From: Tolypeutes matacus
Taxonomy: Eukaryota > Chordata > Mammalia > Cingulata > Chlamyphoridae
Assembly (NCBI GenBank): GCA_026826555.1
Contig: JAKSZT010038599.1
Location: 2,775,040 to 2,839,039 of the forward strand
DNA: 64,000 nt
Direction: 5' to 3'
The number at the start of each line of letters is the position of its first letter. The stretch's first letter is position 1. The notes under the pieces are model-generated. The model did no database searches. It had not been told where the DNA came from and saw only the letters and a program-made list of their open reading frames with translations. Shown one piece after another: positions 22,081-34,264 of the stretch. Position numbers and translations under genes: made by a program.

Positions 22081-22489
22081 AAAATATCTTACTTGTTGCC
22101 ATATGAATTAAAATTGACTGTTTCCAAGACTCACTCCATTTAAAATTAACAAAATAAAATCATGCATCTGATGCTTCCCAAGGAGGTATGCACATGAAGT
22201 TGATAGAATAATACTCAGATAAATAGACCAATTTCTTTTTTTTTTCTGAACCAGGTTTTATACGAATAAAACTATATCACATACATCATTTATGCTTGAA
22301 CTTTTTAGGACTTTTAATGAAGACGCTACATAGCAGAGTGGAAAGAGGTAGAATAAGATTTATACTTCCATGCCTGTGCCTTCCATAATGGCAGGGACTA
22401 TGACTCCTCATAAATTACTGAAATCTCATGAAGTAGCCCAGAATTCAGCATAGGGTAAATACACAAAACTATTTTTAAATTAAGGTTGA

Positions 22490-22600
22490 ATTAGGCCATG
22501 TAATCTTGGGCAAGATGACCTATATGAGTATTCCTTTATCTTTTAGATACAATGTGATATTAATACTCACTTGTTCTGAAACTTAAATTATAATTGGCAC
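22490..22600 (+). repeat. MIR SINE remnant
   Basis: The GTAATCTTGGGCAAGATGACC start and the later AATACTCACTTGTTCTGAAACTTAAAT follow the MIR core order (GTGACCTTGGGCAAG, then AATAGTACCTACC, then GATTAAAT). Strongly diverged, as expected for a pre-eutherian SINE. Confidence 0.55.
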
Positions 22601-23034
22601 ACACGTGATGACTGCCAAAAGGCTTGCACCCCAAACTGAATTATTTATGTTTGTATTTGAAATATTATTCCCATATGAGGAAATAAATAATTTTCTCTTG
22701 TCAGAAAGATATTAGGCATCAGCAAGCTGGGGTTAGCCATATTTGTTGGAGAAAAGGGAAGAATATTTCTTTTCAGGCTGAAATTACATCCAGCATGTAG
22801 ATAAGCAGAGGTAAAGATAGCTTTACTGATGGTGTCAATATCTGCCTTCCTTTCATTCACCCCTACTAAAAACTACTGGGTAAATCTGATGAAAATTTGA
22901 TAAATCCCAGTTTTACAAAGCAAGAAACTAAATATTGATAAAATTTTAGGTTCCATAGTTCTTCATACTTGGGCTCTCACTCCTACTCCATAATTTAGAA
23001 TCTCTGTAATTTTGCCAAAATTCACTCTTTTTAA

Positions 23035-23140
23035 ATTTTACTTCTTTTAGTCTCTAAAATAAGGGTTATGTTCCTACTTATCTTACAGGGTTATTGTGAG
23101 AAGTAAATGAAAAAAATATTCACGATACTTAGCCAGCTAC
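23035..23140 (+). repeat. MIR SINE remnant
   Basis: TTAGTCTCTAAAATAAGGGTTATG followed by CTTACAGGGTTATTGTGAGAAGTAAATGA (quoted here in order as motifs CTCTAAAATAAGGGTT and CAGGGTTATTGTGAGAAG) is the well-known MIR core 'CTGTAAAATGGGGAT ... AGGGTTGTTGTGAGGATTAAATGA'. Confidence 0.75.
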
Positions 23141-23934
23141 ATTTCCCATATTAATAATCAATTAATTATTATAAAGATTATTATTTTACTGGAGTAATTT
23201 CCATACAAAATCTTAACCTTGAAAAGGTCTATGGTCTGAGATCAACAAACTTACTTTCAGAGCACACCTATGTCTTCACCTTTGGCCTTTAATGATAGAT
23301 TGGGCCACATTTTTGACAGCTACTAATTAAAACCCCTTTATTGTTGTTACCTTTTACATTAGCACATTTTATTTTCCATTTTAATTTTGTGCTATAGCCA
23401 GAAGCTCTCTTAAATTTGACTAGAACATATGCACTTTTAAACCTTACAGAATAAAGTAATTGTTAAAACATGTAAATCATGCTTTCAAGTTTAAGAGAGC
23501 TTTACTTATACTGATATAAATAATTTTAGAAACTGCATTTTACATTTAGCAGTTGCTAAGCTTTGTGTACTTTTAGACTTAAATAAAAACCATGTTTTCT
23601 CTATGGCAGTGACCTTAAATTAAGGTGATTCTTTAACAATAAGTCACTTGTATTGCAGTAGGAAATTACTGAAAAGAAATCAAGTTCTTGTAGTAAGGTA
23701 TTTATATGTCAGATAATATAATAGATTCAACTAGGTTTAACTTGGAAATAATTCTGATGTTGGAGCAGAAGTGGATAAAACATTTTTATTCCATTATTTT
23801 CCAATCCCATAATTTTTGAATCTCAAAAAGTTCAAAATTAATTTTTATGACAAATTATTGATTGAACACCTACCCTGGGAGCCAGAAAAGTATGAAAGAA
23901 ATGAATATCAGCTTTGGGATAATTCTCCAATGTA

Positions 23935-24090
23935 TAAGTCCTGTAATTCTTGGCAAGATTTCATATTTCTTTGACTTTAACTTTCCTCTGATGTAAAATA
24001 TGGAAAATCCCAATTTATCCTAATGATTGTGGAATTAAATGAGATAATGTATGTACAATGCCTGCACATGAATTGAAATAATTCTCTCTA
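23935..24090 (+). repeat. MIR SINE remnant
   Basis: CTTGGCAAGATTTCAT, then GATGTAAAATATGG, then GTGGAATTAAATGAGATAAT near 24030 follow the MIR consensus order on the plus strand. Confidence 0.7.
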
Positions 24091-24549
24091 CCTCATTTTA
24101 CCAATATTTAATATTTTTGTTAGCTAAACATTTTTTCCAGTGCTATAGATAAAAAATGCATTAATGAGAAAGTGTCCACACCAAATGTTATTTATTAATG
24201 CAGACTTTACCCATCTTCTTCTACTCAAAAAATGTTCTCTTTTCTCACTTCCATTAATCTCTGCCCTGTGTTTTATGTGGTTCAATGCTCATCTATCACT
24301 ATCATGAGTATAATTCGATTCTTGAGAACAGGAGCCTATCTTATTCTCTGAAAATTCCATACCTGCAGCACTCTTTTGCCACATAACAGGACTAGCACAG
24401 GATCTTATATATGCCACAGGCACAAGTACATTTGAAAAGAAGATAAAGGAAGAAAGAATAGAATAGTAAAAGAAGGCATGAAAACAAAAGGAGTAGTATG
24501 GAATAAAAGGAAATGAAAAGAAATGAAGACATTATTATTGGAATAATCA
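24091..24549. other. Unique non-coding stretch
   Basis: AT-rich sequence without open frames of interest or a recognisable repeat. Nothing else supported. Confidence 0.5.
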
Positions 24550-25003
24550 TGTGTTTCAGTTTCCTAGGCTGTGCAAAGCAAATACTATGAAATGCGCCAG
24601 CTTAAACAATGGGAATTTATTCACTCATTGTTTTGAGGCCAGGAAAAGGTCCAAATCAAGACATCATCAGAGTAATGCTTTTCTCCTGATGACTGGCTGG
24701 TAGTGACTCTTGGCTCCTCTGTCACATGGCAAGGCAAATGGCAGCATTTTCTGGTCTCTCACTTCTCTTCAGGACTTCATTTATTTCAGCTTCTTTCTTC
24801 TGTGGCTTCCTCCTTTGTCTGAATTTCATTCTACTATAAAGATCTCCAGTAATAGGATTAAGACCCATCCTGATTTAGGTGGGTCACCCCTAATTGAAGT
24901 AACCTCATTAAACAGTCCTACTTACAATGGGTTCACACTCACAGAAATTGATTAGATTTAATAATGTATTTTTCTGGAATACATACAGCTTCAAACTACC
25001 ACA
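24550..25003 (-). mobile_element. MaLR-type solo LTR
   Basis: Read on the minus strand it starts TGTGGTAGTTTGAAGCTGT and ends AGCCTAGGAAACTGAAACAC. It is related to the LTRs at 25100 and 10218, sharing the starting TGTG(A/G)(C/T)AGTTTGAAG and a 'GACCCACC' step inside. The frame at 24710-24955 lies within it and is not a gene. No exact 5-bp duplication was found at its ends. Confidence 0.68.
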
Positions 25004-25099
25004 TTTTGCAAGATATAATATAGGCTAAGAAAGAAAAAAGTTCTCCACATTGAAAAAGAAAGCTTGGCGCTTCTTTTACTTTCTTTTTTCCTTTTTATC

Positions 25100-26217
25100 T
25101 GTGACAGTTTGAAGCTTTTATGGACCCCAGAAAATCCTATTCTTAAAGCTAATTCATTCTTATGTATTTAAACCTATTGTAGGTGGGACATTTTAAATTA
25201 CTTCATTTAAGGGCCTTTGATTAGACTGTGTGACACATGGTGGGTCTTAATCTTCTTATGGAAGTCCTTTATAAATGGAGCAATAAAAAGGCACAGACTC
25301 GGACAAAAAGCTGTGGAGACAGAAAGGATCCCAGAAGCTGAAATCAACAGAACACAGAAGCTGAAAGGAAGTCACTTTAGCCAGCTGCCAAAAGCAATGA
25401 GGTCTGGAGGAGAGGGAAGAGATGAGCAGATGTCAACATGTGCCTGACTGTCCATAGCTGCCTCTCAGAGAAAAACATTTTTAGATGCTGCTGCCATTTG
25501 CCCTGATCACTCACTGCTGCAGCTTGGGATGTGTATTAGTAAGCCAAAGGCGTGTTGATGCAAAATATCAGAAATCTGTTGGCTTTTATAAGGGGTATTT
25601 ATTTGGGGTAGAAGCTTACAGTCACAAGGCCATAAAGCTTAAGTTACTTCTCTCACTAAAGTCTGTTGTCAATGTCTGCAAGGCTTCAGGCTTCCTCTTC
25701 CTCTTGAGGCTCCATGGTCCCAGCTTTTTCCAATATCAGTTGTAGGAATAAGACTCATCTCTTCTTGGGGTCTCTACCATGTATAATGGCACCTTCTCTT
25801 CTCACGTTCTGCTTCTCTGTGTATTTACTTCCCGGGGCTCCAGCCTTAAAACTCCAACTAACTCCTCTGCCTTGTCGTTTTCTCTGTAAGTCCCAGCCCA
25901 CCAAGGGGGGTGGGGGCTGACTTGGCCCAATCAAAGCCTTAATCATTATTTAATCAAGTAAAAGTGAAAGCTTGGAGTCCAATACAATCTAATATGCCCA
26001 GAAGAACAGATCAGTTTACAAACATAATCCAGTATCTATTTTTGGAATTCATAAATAATGCCAAACTGCTATAGGATGAAAGGATCTACTGAGAATACCT
26101 TGATTTGGATAATTTCACAGTCTCAGAACTGTAAGCTTTTACTCTAATAAATCCCCATTGTTAAATCCAACCCATTTCAGGTATATTGTTCCCGGCAGCT
26201 TTTAGCAAATGAAAACA
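25100..26217 (+). repeat. 5' LTR of the MaLR element, with nested LTR
   Basis: Begins TGTGACAGTTTGAAGC and ends near AAATGAAAACA. It is interrupted at 25532-26073 by a minus-strand LTR. Without the insert it is about 570 bp and aligns with the 3' LTR at 27705-28209 (shared GACCCCAGAAAAT, GGTGGGTCTTAATC and GAACTGTAAGCTTTTA). Divergence between the two LTRs is visible by eye in most lines, so the insertion is old. Confidence 0.82.
25532..26073 (-). mobile_element. MaLR-type solo LTR nested in the 5' LTR
   Basis: Plus-strand text starts TGTATTAGTAAGCCAAAGG and ends CAAACTGCTATA, the reverse complement of the family seen at 5137-5717. A perfect 5-bp duplication GGATG lies at 25527-25531 and 26074-26078, and the host LTR continues across it. 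The 5' terminal TG has become TA on the element strand. Confidence 0.88.
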
Positions 26218-27704
26218 GAAACTAGTACCTAGAGTGGAGTGTGCACTTCTATGCAAATACCAAAAATGTTGGAATGATTTTATAAATTGGTAAGGGGAAG
26301 ATTCAGGAAGAATTGTGAGATACTTGGTAGAAAAGGTCTAGATTGCTTTAGAGAGACAATTGGTAAGAATGAGTCCTTAGATAGAAATGATGAATGAGTT
26401 ATTGCAAACAGGAAGAAAGGTAATCCTTGTTTTAAAGTGGCAGAGGACTTGGCATAGTTGGCTTCTGATATTGGAAGGAAACAGAATTTGAAAGTGATGA
26501 GCTTAGATATTTAGCTGAGAAATTTCCAAAATAAATGTGGAAAGTGTAGGCTGGCTTCTCCTTGGCACTTTTAGTAAAATGTGAAAGGAAAGGAATATGC
26601 TTAGAACTAAACTTCTGGGCATCAAGAAACCAGAAATTACTAGTTTTGGAAATTCTGAGCTTCCAGGAAAGCAAGACTGCCAGAGAATAGTGCCCCATGT
26701 GAGGATTTAACTGAACTTGGAACTAGCTAGTTATTTCAGTATAACTCAGGATTGGAAATGCAATTATCCAGGATGAATCTGTGGAAGGTTTGACTGTCTG
26801 ATACCGTGGACTCCTGTGTGTTACACACAAAACGTACCAGTTATTTTTGCAAGATCTCTATAAACCGAACCACTGCCAGCCTGGACTAAAAAGGACAGAA
26901 AAAAGAGAAATTGAAGGAAAAATTACTTCAAAGATGGTACCAGGGAATTTGAGGTCTGGACTAAATACATCTTCTCGGGCCCAGAATGTGAACCCACCAT
27001 GTGAGTGAAAGGGGTAAGTAGGTCCCAGAGCTTGGAGGGGGTGGGCCTTTTGCCCCATTGTTCAGGAAGAGGGTTACCATCCCAGGCTTCAGAGAGGGTA
27101 GAACACAATGCCCTGAGATTGGGGAGAGTTTGGTCACTACCCCACCATTTAGAGGGAGTTAAGCCTATACCCTGGAGATTGGGGAGAGTGTGGCTGTAAC
27201 CCCAGTGTTCTCAGAGGGTGGTGCCTGGATATTGGCTGCCACCCCAATGCTTTTTGAGTGTAGAACTGAGAATATGGCCACTTAGAAAGGGTGGGACTGC
27301 TGCTCCCTCAGCCCTGTGGATGGTGGTTCTATAAAGCATGGTTCTATAGATGTCTCTCAGACTTTGGTATCTAATGGAGCAGGCCCTGTAGGTTTGTGGA
27401 AATAGTTGGGACCCAAGAACCCTGTTTTCCTTCCAAATTCTCCCTATGGTAATAGGAATGTTTATTCTATGGCAGCCCCTCCTTTATGTATTGGAAGCAG
27501 ATGACTGGTATTCTAAAGTTTCACAGGTTCAGAGATAGAGGGGCGTTTTTGCTGCAGGACAAACTATAGGCCCATAACTGATTTTGATGTAATTTTTACT
27601 TAGTATTGTTACTGAACTGATTTAAGGCTTTTGAAATATTGTGATAGAATGAAAGTATTTTGCATATAGAAATAACATGAATTTCTGAGGTCCGAAGGGT
27701 GGAA
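26218..27704 (+). other. Interior of the MaLR element, with 60-bp tandem repeats
   Basis: The interior opens with AACTAGTACCTAGAGTGG, similar to the GGTACC...GAGTGGGG start of MaLR interiors (primer-binding region). It holds no gag, pol or env frame of useful length. From about 27000 to 27260 a roughly 60-bp unit is tandemly repeated: TTGGGGAGAGT occurs at 27119 and exactly 60 bp later at 27179. The short frame 27005-27199 reads through it as ~20-residue repeats (ERVEHNALRLGRVWSLPHH type). The role of that repeat, if any, is unknown. Confidence 0.7.
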
Positions 27705-28209
27705 TGTGGCAGTCTGAAGCTTTTCTGGACCCCAGAAAATTCTGTTCTTATATCTAATCTATTGCTGTGCATGTAAAGCTATTATAGGTTGGACCTTTTG
27801 GTTAAATCACTTCAGTTAAGGTCCTTTGATTAGATTCTGTGACCCAGGGTGGGTCTTAATCCTCTTAGTGGAGTCCTTTATAAACAGAGCAATGAAAAGC
27901 TGCAGACACTGAAAAAAAGCTTCAGAGACAGAGAGGAACCCAGAAGTTGAAATCAATGGAACACAGAAGCCAAGAGGAAGCCACTTTAGCCTGAAGCTGA
28001 AAACAACAATGCCCAGAGGAGAGGGGAATGATGAGCAGACACCACCATATGCCTGATCACCCACATCTGAAGCTCAGTGAGAAACCATCTCTGATGATGG
28101 TTACTTTCCCAGCCTCAGAACTGTAAGCTTTTAACCTAATAAATCTCCATTATAAAAGCCAAACTTTTTCTGGTATATTTCTCCCAACAGCTGATAGAAA
28201 ACTAAAACA
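27705..28209 (+). repeat. 3' LTR of the MaLR element
   Basis: Begins TGTGGCAGTCTGAAGC after a purine tract and ends AACTAAAACA. An AATAAATC lies near 28138. It aligns with the split 5' LTR and is about 505 bp. Confidence 0.82.
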
Positions 28210-28689
28210 TTACGTGTTTATACTTAGCAAGATTCAACTAATTCTTAAGAGTGAAAGTAATTTTGACCCACACATATGACCCAATTTATTTCTTTAAATA
28301 AGCTCTGCTTAGGAAGAAAAAGTTGTTTTTATTTGAACATAGCAATTTAAATGATCATGCTTCAAACATATGACATAAACTAAAGCTGAAAAGGTGATTT
28401 GATTGATGATCAGGGTATGTCACACTAAAATGATTATTATATAACATATATTTTCTTCATTTATGTTTTAGAGATATTTGAATTATTTTTCATTGTTGTA
28501 TTTGATTAGTGGCATGATAGATACTTTGTCAGTAGACTCTAGTGTTGGGTTTCCAGCACTACTTCCTTGTTAATTTCCCCCTGATTTGTTTTCATATCCT
28601 ATCTTCTTTATATGCTTCAGGTTGTCCCCGGTCCCAACTATAGAAAATGAATCCTAATAATTTTAAATCAATAATGAAAATTCCAATTT

Positions 28690-29060
28690 CCCCTTGCCAA
28701 TGATTAAATTAGGAAACTAATGTAACACAATTCTGGCCAATGAGACATTAGAGAATTTTTCTGTGCTTTTAGGAAATATATATTTAGTTATTAAAAAGAG
28801 GACAAGAAAAAAAGATTGTTTCTTTTTTGCCTCTGGGTATTAGTGCATACACTTGTGATGTTTAGAGCTGTGGCAAAAATCAAAGGGCCAAGATAGGAAT
28901 TAACAAACTCACTGAGGCTGACAGGCTATAAAGATGGGAAAGAACGTGGATACCTGGGTGCATTACTGCAATGTGAATTCAGCAGCAGGACTTCTTATTA
29001 TATGAGATAATAAACACTTATTATTTAATCATTTTGATTTTGAGTTTTTAGTTGGTTGTA
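28690..29060 (+). repeat. Probable ancient interspersed repeat, class unresolved
   Basis: TTCTGGCCAATGAGACATTAG at the left and GACTTCTTATTATATGAGATAATAAACACTTATTATTTAATC at the right (motifs CTGGCCAATGAGAC and TATGAGATAATAAAC) resemble a common mammalian repeat that has 'GGGCCAATGAGA' early and 'GTGAGATAATAAAT...TTATTGTTTAAGCC' at its end. I cannot assign the family safely. Confidence 0.35.
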
Positions 29061-32000
29061 AGAAAATCACCTTACATAACATAGATCATATCTATGAAGA
29101 CAACTCAAAGATATTTTATCCAGTAAATACTGGAACAGAGATGAAAAAATAACAAATTAGCACTGGTTACTTTTTGAAAATATTTTCTAAATTGGAATAC
29201 TATCTCTTAAGTGAATTAGTTTGGTTTTTCTATTTTCTTGAATCTCATTTTCATTTCATCCTGTTATTTTCTGCTGTGAATTTTTTATTCTGTAGAACTC
29301 TCTGAATATTAATCTTTTATAAAGTGAGCAATTTATAACAGGAGAAAGGGAATTGCATTTTGTTCACTATTTAATACAATTTTGGTAAAACATACTAAGG
29401 CATTTTCTGGGAATAATTACCTTTAAGAAATCATATTTTGATTCGTATAAATTTTGCATTAAAGAAATATTCTATCTATAACTGCCTCATGAAAGTATCA
29501 ACTCATTTAAGATAATTTCAAAGCTACTTTAAAGAAAATCTATTAAACCATAAATGAACCCAGTCTTTAATATCATTGCATTCTCTAAGAATAAAATATC
29601 ATCAGAGAGTAGCTGTAAAGAAGTGTCAAGAAATGTGATTATGTTTTAATTTATGCTAGATTACTAAAGCAGTACATATATATATAAATAAATTAAAACA
29701 CCTGGCCTACAAAATATAACATTATTTCAAAACTAAAAAAGGAAATTAAAAAAGGAAATATGTTTTGCCAGACCCTTATCAGATTCAAATAAGAAAAATT
29801 TTGAAATTTTACTGTGTTTCAGTAGATATACATGATCAATTTCACTAGTGATCTAAATAAATGCATCCCTAATCTGCAAGTAATTGACATGCAGTGTTTA
29901 GAATTTAATTGTAATGCTTATTTTAATAGACAATTTTAATGAAGGCATAAGGTCATTTTTAGCAATCATGAATCAGAAGAATAATAAGATAGGAAATTAA
30001 TGCTTTGAGCTGTCACACTTTTGAAAGGGAATGATCCCAACTTGTTTTATTTGGGTTGAATAAAAAAGTAATGGAAGGCTGCCACTAAATTTAAATGCTG
30101 CTTATATGCATGAAAAATAGGTCTTGTGAGTATTTACCCAAATTATAAATATTAATGTTCAACAATATTCCTGGAAATAATATTTCAGAAGTAAACTATA
30201 AATGTCACTTTTTAATATTTCCTAAAATGAAAAAAATTTATTTTATAATTTATATTCAATGAAGATTGAATGCTACACTACCCAACAACAGTGATTTATT
30301 TTTAAAAGACCTGTTGGTTTACAAGTTGAAGCATAGACTTTTATTTTTTGATGCTTTATTAGTAAAACTACAAATAAACTCACCTCATTTTTAAAAATTC
30401 ACATTTTTAATACCTATATGAGAGTTGGAGTTATAGCAATCAAATTTATCAAATATCATACGTAAAGTATATTTATACAAATAATATGAGGCAGGTGACT
30501 GAGGATGACAAAAATTGCTATATTATCTTTTCTTTGTTACTATAAGCTTGCCCTTAGGTATGTGTAAAAGATAAAATTATGTAAAATTAACCATATAAAA
30601 TTAAAAATCAAGAATTCAAAGAATATCAAGTTATATAATGTTTTGAATGTGAACTTATATTTTCTCAATGACTTGTTGCAATGCAAGCAATATTTCTCTG
30701 TAAAATGCCCATTGTTTCTTCAAATTTTCATTTTTGAACCTAAAAGTCTCTGACTCTTAGATCAAATTTCTTCATGGTTCAGAAGAGAAATGAAGTCTCC
30801 CTCTCCTTTCCCTTCCCTCACTCACATACACACATCGTCACTTTTTATTTCTTTCAGAATTACAGATCTTAGAGGTAAACTGCTGCTAGATTGGGTGAAA
30901 CTTAGATGTTAGTCATTCTTTCCCACTGCATTGCTGTGGTAACAGAAACTTACCTAAATACTACTGTTTACGAAAGCCATCTGTGAAAACTCCTTGTAAT
31001 GAGAGAATACACAGTTACACCTGGGCCACGGATAAATTTGGGTAACATTTTCTGAGAAGACAGATTCACTAAAGTTAGCTGAAGAGAAAATCAGGCCTGA
31101 AATTCTCAACCTGTTCCAAAATATTACAAGATGAAGTCAGAAACATCTGCACACTTTGGGGTCACTTTTCCTTGTGGTTTCATTGGAGATTGTACAGTAA
31201 GGAGGATTTAGTCACATTATTTCCCTCACAGCAATCAATCCATTGTACTCTTCCTTGGGAAGCAGGTGGTAGAATATTCTTACAGAAGCATGCAGGCAAA
31301 TGTCTGCATTCTGTGTTTCAACTGCTGCTGAATTGGTTGACAACATTCTCATCCTAGCAGCTGTCTGCAATTTATTCTGTGACAATAGTAACTATAATGT
31401 TTTCCAAGTTGTTCCTAGGTACGTCTTGTGAGTGGAGGGGAATACAACACCTTAACAAAATGAACTTCTCTGATTAACAAGCTTCGGAATGGACTCCTTG
31501 GCCCTTGCTTATTGCATAATAATAGTATAATTCTATACCTTCTAAGAACACCTTAAACTACTTTAATCTCATATCAACCCAAATGCATTTTAAGATGTGG
31601 CATAGCCATGGTCACTAGGATAACAACTGAACTGAGTTTAAAATCAGTTCTAACTCTTCTGTTCCTACTCTCTTCTCTCAACACCAAACTGCCTTTGGTA
31701 GAAAAGAATATAGCTCCATGCAGAATGATAGAAGCAGAGGGAATGATTTAGAAGAGGACTAAAGAGGGAAGCCAGAACTTCTGGTTCAGCATAAAGACAT
31801 AGTTTACCTTTATTTCAATACTTCATGCAATGATGACAGAACCTGAAAGATTATTTGGAATGCAAGAATGCCAAATAATTTCTTCTTCACAGTTTGTTTA
31901 GATGTAAGGTTGTCAAATAAAATGCAGGAAGTCCAGTTATATTTGAATTTCAGATAAATAATGAATAATTTAATAAACATGTATACATACATATTTATAC

Positions 32001-32675
32001 TAAATAATTTACTTACATACATATACTAAAAATTATTTGTTGTTTATATGAAATTAAAATTTGTGTGGTCATCTTGTGTTTTTATTTGCTTAGTGTGACA
32101 ACCCTGGTTAGATGGCAATTTTATCAGACATTGTTGGTTCCATAGCACATAACAATTCCCCCTTTTTTCTTCCAATTGTTTGATCATTCCTAAAACTTTA
32201 CTCTGTTTAGACTAAGTGGGTCATGGTAATTTTGTTTCCTTCTCCATTGATTGTCATAGGTCGGTCATATGACACAGCTAATGATACATAGGACCTTCTA
32301 AGTAGAAATTTTCTTCCTTATTAAGGGGGTTGGGAGAGTGGGGAGACTGAGAATAACTGTTTTTCTATGGACTGTAGATTGACCTCCTCCAACTGCCACC
32401 CCCACCCAGTGGGAGCACTCAGGAATTTACTGGGTAGCTGTGCTAATGACATGAACACCAAGCTTGAGAGATCAAAGTATATTATTGCTCACCTCAACCA
32501 GGATTCACACCACCAGGGAAGAGAGGCTTCGTCAGGCAGATGCTAGTGGTGACAAGGTAATTGGAAAAGCAGCAGGATTACAGAAGCAAAAGGACTCATG
32601 TATTAATTAGGGACAGGCTAAAAGTTCCTGTTATTGTTTGGATTTGGAATCTAACAGGCCCTTTCAGGTGCTGCC

Positions 32676-32700
32676 AAAAAAAAAAAAAAAAAAAAAAAAA
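32676..32700 (+). repeat. Uninterrupted poly(A), 25 bp
   Basis: A pure A-run after GTGCTGCC. Long pure A-runs normally mark the tail of a recent retroinsertion, but I found neither a recognisable element upstream nor a target duplication (the right flank is GGAAGTAAAAG). Confidence 0.8.
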
Positions 32701-34264
32701 GGAAGTAAAAGATTTTAAAAAGGAATGTTTTCCTAAATTTATCACAGCATGGAATAAGGTCAAATGGGCCACTTACCAGTCTAACACACATGTGGTATAT
32801 GGGGGTGTCAGTTAAGGAAGCAAAGAACTGGAGAGAAGCAAGCACAAGGACCTTGATAAGATATCACTGGGTTAAAAAATATTTCTGTCAAGACATCAAA
32901 AATTAGTGGACTCTTCTCATTACAAAAGTGAAATAGTGAAAAGTAAAAGAACGCTGCATCTCCATTTTGCTTCCTAATTGTGCCATGTTACATAAGGATG
33001 TAATATCCTGAACTGTGATAGTTGTCTTGTAATAATAACAGAACCAGCACACTGAAAATCACAGAAGAAGTGATAGAAAAAGCCTAGATTTCTCATGGTA
33101 AACTGGGTTGACATACTAAACCTGGAGTTTTCTACATCTTGACTCTGTGTTAACAAAAAATATTCCTAATATTTTACCTTACTATATGCATTTCTACAGA
33201 TGAATTCTTGGAGAATTGAAGAGTCTAAATTCCTCAATTCCTCTTTTTAATTTTTATTTTTAGGAAAGAACAGCTCTAAGGAGACACCTGTGGGGGTTTT
33301 CTCTTTTAGTTGAAACTTAGTGACTATCATGTACCATACATTATTCCAGACATTAGATATAGTCATCAACAAGCCAAACAAGATCCTTTGCATTTGAGTT
33401 GTGGCATTAAGGGTGATGAACAAGGAGGAATCCTAGAGTGAATAAGGAGGAATCCTAGAATTTAGCTTGGACATCTAGGTGAAATGATAAAGCTAGTAGA
33501 GAATTAACTTTGGTAGATGAAATCAAGAATCGTTGACATGTAAGGTTTGTGATGACTCAAACATCCAAGTGTAACTATTAAAGTAAATTTTTTATGTATT
33601 GTTGGGTCACAAGGAGACATTAGAGTTAGAGATAAACATTCATGCATCACCATTACATAGGAGGAAGGTAAATATAGATGACATGTCCTATGAAAAAATG
33701 TAGACAGAGAAGGATAACAGAAACTCAAAAGAAGACCCAGAGCTGTTTCCTGGTAAAGTTCAGAATTTAAAATCTATTCAGCTTTGGGGCTAACAAAGAA
33801 TATGATGAAATTGCATCCAATGAGGAACACCAGGAATTGTTTCAAGGAGATCAATTGCATTAAATACTACTGAACAGTTGCTTAAAATGAAGGCAAAGCA
33901 ACTTCCATGGATTTTGGCAATAAGAATGCTCTCTGTGATCTTGCAAAGAACCCTTAGAGATATGTTGGAAACTGTGTTAGGTAAGTTTAAATGTCATTTG
34001 CAGGTGAAGAAATATCAGTTCTTTGCCATCTGAAATGTGTTTTTTAGTAAATGGGACAAAAGAAATAGGACAGAAGAGCTAGAGAGGTGTGTGATCCAGC
34101 ACATATATTTGTGTAATTCTGGAAAAATCCAGTAATTGCTAGAATAAAATTCTTGAGAATACAAGAGATTGGTTCCACAGCAAATATAAAAGAAATGGCC
34201 TTTGATAACTGGTAACAGAGAACAGTTTAATGTTAAAGATATCTTAGGAACTCTGTATATTTTA

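Larger units (their letters stand above)
25100..28209 (+). mobile_element. Two-LTR MaLR-type endogenous retrovirus-like element
   Basis: Two similar LTRs (25100-26217 and 27705-28209) in the same orientation flank a 1.49-kb interior. Both LTRs begin TGTG(A/G)CAGT(T/C)TGAAGC and carry an AATAAATC polyadenylation region near the end. The 5' LTR is lengthened by a nested LTR. A purine-rich tract (GGTCCGAAGGGTGGAA, 27689-27704) sits just before the 3' LTR, as a polypurine tract should. The interior has no intact gag, pol or env. MaLR elements are non-autonomous relatives of ERVL, and this fits. Flanking TTATC and TTACG are only a partial 5-bp duplication. Confidence 0.84.
28210..34264. other. AT-rich unique region without a gene
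   Basis: Six kilobases with no L1 or LTR signature that I can delimit, apart from a possible ancient repeat at 28690-29060, a 25-bp poly(A) at 32676-32700 and scattered AT runs. The longest frames (31172-31357, 31810-32022, 32561-32815, 33504-33728) lack domains, and the 32561 frame owes its length to the poly(A). The stretch at 33315-33430 has the flavour of an old L2 or MIR-type repeat, but it is too diverged to call. I see no exon, promoter or RNA gene. Confidence 0.55.

Noticed and set aside
26218..27704. Retroviral gag or pol genes in the MaLR interior
   Set aside because: No reverse transcriptase, protease or zinc-knuckle motif is visible and no long frame exists. MaLR elements are non-autonomous.
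32561..32815. 84-codon frame with a poly-Lys run
   Set aside because: The run is the translated poly(A) at 32676-32700, and nothing else supports coding.
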